This document shows positions 6,306-9,454 of a stretch of 9,454 nucleotides of DNA, piece by piece. Below the pieces are notes generated by a model. That model was given only the letters and a program-made list of their open reading frames with translations. It was not told the DNA's origin and did no database searches. This stretch comes from Beijerinckiaceae bacterium (GTDB lineage: Bacteria; Pseudomonadota; Alphaproteobacteria; Rhizobiales; Beijerinckiaceae). The stretch spans positions 1 to 9,454 of the forward strand of contig CANHAW010000053.1 in assembly GCA_947458675.1 (NCBI GenBank), written 5' to 3'. The position numbers were made by a program, and so were the translations under genes. How positions within the stretch are numbered: position 1 is the first letter of the stretch; each line of letters opens with the position of its first letter.

Positions 6306-7367
6306 TTACTGCTTGAATGGCCCGAGAAGTTTGACTGCCTCTATTGCAAAAGACATATCGACAATTCGGCTTACATCGATCTTGGAATCGACAAGACCCT
6401 GAGATGCATAAAAATCAAGATCGCGCTGCAAACTGGCGGTATTGACGCGCCCGTCAGGATCCATTCCGGTCGGTGTGATTTTGCGCAGCAGGTCCTTGTT
6501 TTTGACAGCCGTATATTCAGTCAAAATGTCGATGACTTCATCTGCGGTCGATCCTGCAAGCCGCCCATCCTTGAGAGCGCTGACGTAAAATCTGATACCA
6601 CGAACATAGGCTTTCATGAAGCGGATGCCGAGGTCGCGTTTCTTGGCAAACTCCTCCGCATAAATGAGTGTTGCGATTTGGTGATCGGGGTAGATCTGAT
6701 CGTCGCGCATGATTTCGACGGCATGACCGGCCTGGACGGCAAGGGTTGCTATCGGCTCGATCGTTGCGCCCGCGTCAATCGACTTGTTCTGAAGTGCGAC
6801 CAGATGATCGGGAAAAGCGAGATTGAGAACGTCCACGTCGGAATATTTCAGCCCGACCGACGTCAGCATGGCATTCAGCATGGCTGTATTGCTGACGCCA
6901 GGCGCATTTCCGGCGACCTTCATGCCCTTAAGATCCGCAAGGGTTTTGAAACGCCCTGAATCGACATGATCCTTGCGTACAATCAACTTCGTCGCACCAT
7001 ATCCCGGCGTGGACATGGCCTTATCCGCCACGATGCGAATATCAATTTTGCGCGCTACGGCATTATACATGCCGGCAGATGGGGATCCGGCGCCCACATC
7101 GAGATGACCAGCCCCAAGCGGTGCGACCATTGTTGCCGCCGATTGGAACACCGTCATTTTGACGTCGATCCCCTCATCGCGGAAGAAACCCTTTTTATCG
7201 GCAATAAAAATCGGCGCATCGCTGATGGCGCCAAGCGTGCCGACGCGGACCTCAACGCGAGCCTGAGCCAGCACATCCGCCCCACTCCCTGCGCAGAAAG
7301 CGGTCAAGACCGTGGCGAAAAGGCCGATCTGAAAGATTCGAGAACGCGGCAAACCAATGCCAGACAT
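6306..7367 (-). CDS. ABC transporter substrate-binding protein, NitT/TauT (SsuA/ThiY-like) family
   Basis: 353 residues with an N-terminal export signal: Arg at 8 and 10, hydrophobic core IFQIGLFATVLTAF, likely cut after VLAQA near residue 36. The mature protein starts with the strand VEVRVGTLGAISDAPIFIA (38-56), then GFFRDEGIDV and the loop GAGHLDVGAGSPSAGMYNA (86-104), typical of binding proteins for taurine, alkanesulfonates, nitrate or pyrimidine precursors. A second lobe carries DLKGMKVAGNAPGVSN and a middle strand ending SIDAGATIEP. It would work in the periplasm, but no matching ATPase or permease gene is present. GGGAGGAA sits 4 bases upstream of the ATG. A candidate promoter about 40 bases further up may give it its own transcript with the monooxygenase gene. 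Ligand unknown, plausibly the monooxygenase substrate. Confidence 0.9.
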   Translation of the reverse strand: MSGIGLPRSRIFQIGLFATVLTAFCAGSGADVLAQARVEVRVGTLGAISDAPIFIADKKGFFRDEGIDVKMTVFQSAATMVAPLGAGHLDVGAGSPSAGMYNAVARKIDIRIVADKAMSTPGYGATKLIVRKDHVDSGRFKTLADLKGMKVAGNAPGVSNTAMLNAMLTSVGLKYSDVDVLNLAFPDHLVALQNKSIDAGATIEPIATLAVQAGHAVEIMRDDQIYPDHQIATLIYAEEFAKKRDLGIRFMKAYVRGIRFYVSALKDGRLAGSTADEVIDILTEYTAVKNKDLLRKITPTGMDPDGRVNTASLQRDLDFYASQGLVDSKIDVSRIVDMSFAIEAVKLLGPFKQ

Positions 7368-7371
7368 GGAC

Positions 7372-7379
7372 TTCCTCCC
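7372..7379 (-). promoter_or_regulatory. Strong ribosome binding site of the ABC binding-protein gene
   Basis: On the minus strand GGGAGGAA ends 4 bases before the ATG at 7367. It is the strongest Shine-Dalgarno match of the minus-strand series after that of the GrlR-like gene, consistent with high expression of a periplasmic binding protein. Confidence 0.75.
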
Positions 7380-7408
7380 GTTTCGCCGTTTTTCATGGCG
7401 TCGTCGTG

Positions 7409-7437
7409 ATTATGGCGAGCACCAAGGCAGAGATCAA
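7409..7437 (-). promoter_or_regulatory. Candidate sigma70-type promoter for the binding protein/monooxygenase unit
   Basis: Read on the minus strand, TTGATC (7437-7432, 4 of 6 to the -35 consensus) is followed by exactly 17 bases and CATAAT (7414-7409, 5 of 6 to the -10 consensus). Transcription would start near 7402, leaving a leader of about 35 bases before the ATG at 7367 with its strong ribosome binding site. It lies in the only sizeable gap (92 bases) of the minus-strand gene series, where an internal promoter makes sense. This is a by-eye match only. Confidence 0.5.
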
Positions 7438-7459
7438 GACAGCGCGGTCGAAACCCAAG

Positions 7460-7786
7460 CTAAAGAGCGCTCACTCGCCTGAGCTTGACGATGACACCGC
7501 CCGATCCGGTCTGGATTTCCATTTCACCAGCTGTCGCAGCATTCGTAATCTTGAAAGGATAATGCAGGGGCACGCCGTTTTTGGGCATTTTTTCTCCAGT
7601 TACGGATATTCCGCCATTTGGAAAGGCCATCGACAATTTGCCCTCGATGCCCATCCCGCTGTCACGATAGACACCGCGGAAAAACGACCCGCCTGTATCC
7701 CAGCCGGACAGAGCCCCGTCGGTAAAGATGATCGTACCGCCAGCGCCACCCTCTCGCGCATAATCCATTCGAAAAAAGCCGCGCAT
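7460..7786 (-). CDS. Small GrlR-like protein (predicted beta-barrel regulator family)
   Basis: 108 residues, glycine-rich, with no signal peptide or membrane segment. The pattern MRGFFRMDYAREGGAGG, then IIFTDGALSGWDTGGSFFRG and GISVTGE looks like the alternating-strand, Gly-turn signature of GrlR-family proteins (calycin-like small barrels). These were named after the negative regulator of the enteropathogen LEE type III system and are widespread in rhizobial genomes with unknown roles. No Cys or catalytic motif is evident. AGGGGGA lies 4 bases upstream of the ATG, and the gene starts 9 bases after the CoA transferase stop, so it is part of the operon. The opposite-strand frame at 7406-7813 lacks recognisable features and is taken as a shadow. 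Family call tentative; function unknown, possibly ligand-binding or regulatory. Confidence 0.75.
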   Translation of the reverse strand: MRGFFRMDYAREGGAGGTIIFTDGALSGWDTGGSFFRGVYRDSGMGIEGKLSMAFPNGGISVTGEKMPKNGVPLHYPFKITNAATAGEMEIQTGSGGVIVKLRRVSAL

Positions 7787-7790
7787 CTTT

Positions 7791-7797
7791 TCCCCCT
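7791..7797 (-). promoter_or_regulatory. Ribosome binding site of the GrlR-like gene, overlapping the upstream stop codon
   Basis: The minus strand reads TAGGGGGAAAAGATG. The TAG is the CoA transferase stop (7798-7796), and its last two bases are part of the AGGGGGA Shine-Dalgarno sequence. This arrangement fits termination-reinitiation coupling and settles the start at 7786. Confidence 0.7.
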
Positions 7798-9160
7798 AGT
7801 CGAAAGAAGCTGAACTATCGCCAAGCGGTCCTGCCGGGTAATCCCAATACATGGACAGACCATCAATCGAAAATGGTTTCCGAAGCCGATGAGCAGCCCC
7901 CCAAAACGTCTGTTCGACTTCTTCGTCGAAATCTTCTTTGCAGGCAGGGGCAAAATCAAAAACATTTTGTTGCGGTTGTTTCGACAGAAAACCCGCAGTT
8001 CCGGCAAGCGACAGCCGAGCTGATCCTATCTCTATACCTCGCCATGCATCGCTGAGCATCCGAAGAACAGAGGCGGCCATGAGATGCCCTGTGCCAAAAT
8101 CGAGAGACTGGACTGGAAGTAACTTTGGCTCGCTGCTGCCAAAAAACAAAGTCTCTGAATGCGCAAGACCAGTACTCATCTGTACAATCGTATCAAAGCC
8201 ACGTCGATGGGCCCAGGGGCCCGTCCATCCATAAGCATCGAGAGCAACATCGATCAAGCATGGATTGATTTGCTGTCGCATGTGAGAGCCGAAACCCAGA
8301 TTTTCAAGCGCATCGCTTCTATAGCCATGAACGAGAACATCTGCTTGCGTGAGCAAGCGCTCGAAAATTGATCGATCAAATTTTTCTTCAAGATCGAGGC
8401 GGGCGCGCCGTTTGCCAATTGTTACTTCCGGTAGAACAGCAGGCTCGTCCCATAGGGGCGAATCTATCCGCAGTACATTGGCCCCAAACCCCGCCAAAAA
8501 ACGCGTGGCCACTGGCCCTGCCAAAACGCGCGTGAGATCAAGTACACGCAGACCCGCCAGCGGACGAGATGGTGAACCAATTTGTCGTAAGCGACATTTT
8601 TGAAGCTTTTCGCGCGATATCAAGCGCTCCTGCTCAACCGCCCTGCCCTGCGCATGTGCCAACCATTCCTGTCGCGTCAACATTTTAGCGGCACAACCGC
8701 CTTGCGCGACAATTGCATCTTCAAGAGCCTGCGCACTCCACTGGGCAACGCCACTTTTGACGGCTTTGGCATCAGAAATACAGTCGAGAACTTTTAGAAC
8801 TGACGCACGGTGATGCGGCGCGTTTGTATGAAGTCTGATCCATCCATCATTGGCAAGATAATTACCGGCAATCGGATCCCATTGCGGGGGCAAAGCCCAA
8901 CCAATCGGTTTCAAGGATTTCGAAAACCATAGATCGCAAAGTCGTCGATCCAAGGTCACAGACGGAAAAGCGCTTCCGGAAAGCGAGACCCATTCCGCCA
9001 ATGCCAAAGCTGCAACCGATGTTGCAGCTGCACCAAAATCGGAGACTGCAAAAGATGAGGAAAGGTTTCCCTGACCCTTGAAACTCAAATGATCCAAGGC
9101 CTGAGCCGGCCAATCCAGCTCAGACCATAGGGCGGCCGCCAATGATTTGGGCGAGCGCAT
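7796..9160 (-). CDS. CaiB/BaiF-type CoA transferase with permuted, partly duplicated domain order
   Basis: 454 residues, longer than the usual 380-410. Residues about 36-185 look like the middle and small-domain part of a class III CoA transferase: SDFGAAATSVAALALAEW, DGWIRLHTNAPHHRA, LEDAIVAQGGCAAKMLTRQEW. Only after this does the normal N-terminal nucleotide fold begin: RPLAGLRVLDLTRVLAGP (199-216), GANVLRIDSP, then LDFGTGHLMAAS with the probable catalytic Asp354. The Asp-helix region thus occurs twice (Asp41 and Asp354), with the Rossmann half second. Similar long CoA transferases are, to my knowledge, annotated in rhizobia, but I know of no characterised member. It starts 3 bases after the malonyl-CoA synthetase stop with no clear ribosome binding site, implying translational coupling. 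Malonyl-CoA or its product is therefore a candidate CoA donor; acceptor unknown. Confidence 0.88.
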   Translation of the reverse strand: MRSPKSLAAALWSELDWPAQALDHLSFKGQGNLSSSFAVSDFGAAATSVAALALAEWVSLSGSAFPSVTLDRRLCDLWFSKSLKPIGWALPPQWDPIAGNYLANDGWIRLHTNAPHHRASVLKVLDCISDAKAVKSGVAQWSAQALEDAIVAQGGCAAKMLTRQEWLAHAQGRAVEQERLISREKLQKCRLRQIGSPSRPLAGLRVLDLTRVLAGPVATRFLAGFGANVLRIDSPLWDEPAVLPEVTIGKRRARLDLEEKFDRSIFERLLTQADVLVHGYRSDALENLGFGSHMRQQINPCLIDVALDAYGWTGPWAHRRGFDTIVQMSTGLAHSETLFFGSSEPKLLPVQSLDFGTGHLMAASVLRMLSDAWRGIEIGSARLSLAGTAGFLSKQPQQNVFDFAPACKEDFDEEVEQTFWGAAHRLRKPFSIDGLSMYWDYPAGPLGDSSASFD

Positions 9161-9163
9161 CCG

Positions 9164-9454
9164 CTATTGATTGGTATAAAGCTTTGCGAATTGATCGCGC
9201 AGAACATTTTTCTGAACTTTACCCATCGTATTGCGCGGCAGATCCTCCATGAAAATGATCTTCTTCGGTTGCTTGAATTTGGCCAGCCGATCCTGCAACG
9301 CGAGAATGATCGCTTTCTCATCGATGGATTCTGCCTTGGTTCGAACCACCACAGCGGTCACGCCTTCGCCAAAATCGGGATGTGGCACACCAATCACGGC
9401 ACTCTCAAACACACCCGGCATGGAATCGATTTCGGTCTCGATTTCCTTTGGGTA
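9164..9454 (-). CDS. matB: Malonyl-CoA synthetase (MatB-like, ANL superfamily), C-terminal part only
   Basis: The gene runs off the right edge; 96 C-terminal residues are visible, starting YPKEIETEID. They form the mobile C-terminal lid domain of an acyl-AMP-forming CoA ligase. ESAVIGVPHPDFGEGVTAVV, RLAKFKQPKKIIF and the A10 motif LPRNTMGKVQKNVLR follow rhizobial malonyl-CoA synthetases closely, including the Gly-Lys whose lysine catalyses adenylation. The enzyme makes malonyl-CoA from malonate, ATP and CoA in the cytoplasm. The ATG at 9421 is internal. The stop (TAG, 9166-9164) is 3 bases before the next gene's ATG. The acid-binding N-terminal domain is outside the window, so methylmalonate or another short acid cannot be excluded. 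Confidence 0.87.
   Translation of the reverse strand, partial: YPKEIETEIDSMPGVFESAVIGVPHPDFGEGVTAVVVRTKAESIDEKAIILALQDRLAKFKQPKKIIFMEDLPRNTMGKVQKNVLRDQFAKLYTNQ

Noticed and set aside
6297..6959. A 220-residue plus-strand frame opposite the ABC binding-protein gene
   Set aside because: The minus strand encodes a convincing NitT/TauT protein with an export signal; the plus frame is its shadow.
7406..7813. A 135-residue plus-strand frame opposite the GrlR-like gene
   Set aside because: Its translation lacks family features, no good ribosome binding site precedes it, and the minus-strand gene fits the operon spacing with a strong ribosome binding site.
8210..8225. GGGCCC-AG-GGGCCC repeat within the permuted CoA transferase gene
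   Set aside because: It encodes a family-typical stretch (GWTGPWAHRRG) and is explained by Gly/Pro codon use.
1..9454. Search for CRISPR arrays, tRNA genes, insertion-sequence ends or phage genes
   Set aside because: I saw no spaced direct repeats, no tRNA-like cloverleaf, no transposase or integrase motifs and no long terminal inverted repeats by eye.

Overview
The window looks like chromosomal catabolic DNA from an alphaproteobacterium, probably of the Hyphomicrobiales. This rests on the gene types (CaiB/BaiF CoA transferases, a TctC/Bug binding protein, a rhizobial-type MatB C-terminus, a PlsC with the NHxSAWE motif) and on moderate GC content judged by eye. I cannot name a genus. No rRNA, tRNA, CRISPR array, insertion sequence or integrase is visible. 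Coding density is very high, and no gap exceeds about 150 bases.

Layout, plus strand. The window opens inside the 3' end of a Rieske aromatic-ring-hydroxylating oxygenase of the phthalate 4,5-dioxygenase type (1-455), closed by a convincing intrinsic terminator (484-515). A tight operon follows: a class III CoA transferase (603-1745), a periplasmic TctC/Bug binding protein (1766-2791), a thiolase-fold enzyme lacking the canonical cysteines (2798-4009) and its DUF35/OB-fold partner (4006-4425, ATGA overlap).

Layout, minus strand, read from the right edge inwards: the 3' end of a malonyl-CoA synthetase (9164-9454), a CoA transferase with a permuted, part-duplicated domain order (7796-9160), a small GrlR-like protein (7460-7786), an ABC-type NitT/TauT binding protein (6306-7367), an LLM flavin monooxygenase of the RutA/DszA kind (5194-6291) and a PlsC-type acyltransferase (4403-5113 or 5131). 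Gaps between these genes are 3, 9, 92, 14 and about 62-80 bases. A sigma70-like promoter in the 92-base gap may split the series into two transcription units. The two strands' gene sets converge and overlap by 23 bases at 4403-4425.

Working model (inference). Both sets combine an orphan periplasmic binding protein (no permease or ATPase in view) with a CoA transferase. The plus set adds a predicted C-C bond-cleaving thiolase/DUF35 aldolase next to a ring hydroxylase. The minus set adds a flavin monooxygenase and a malonyl-CoA-forming ligase. Together they suggest capture of an organic acid or heteroatom-containing compound, oxygenation, CoA activation and CoA-dependent chain cleavage. The substrate cannot be read from the sequence.
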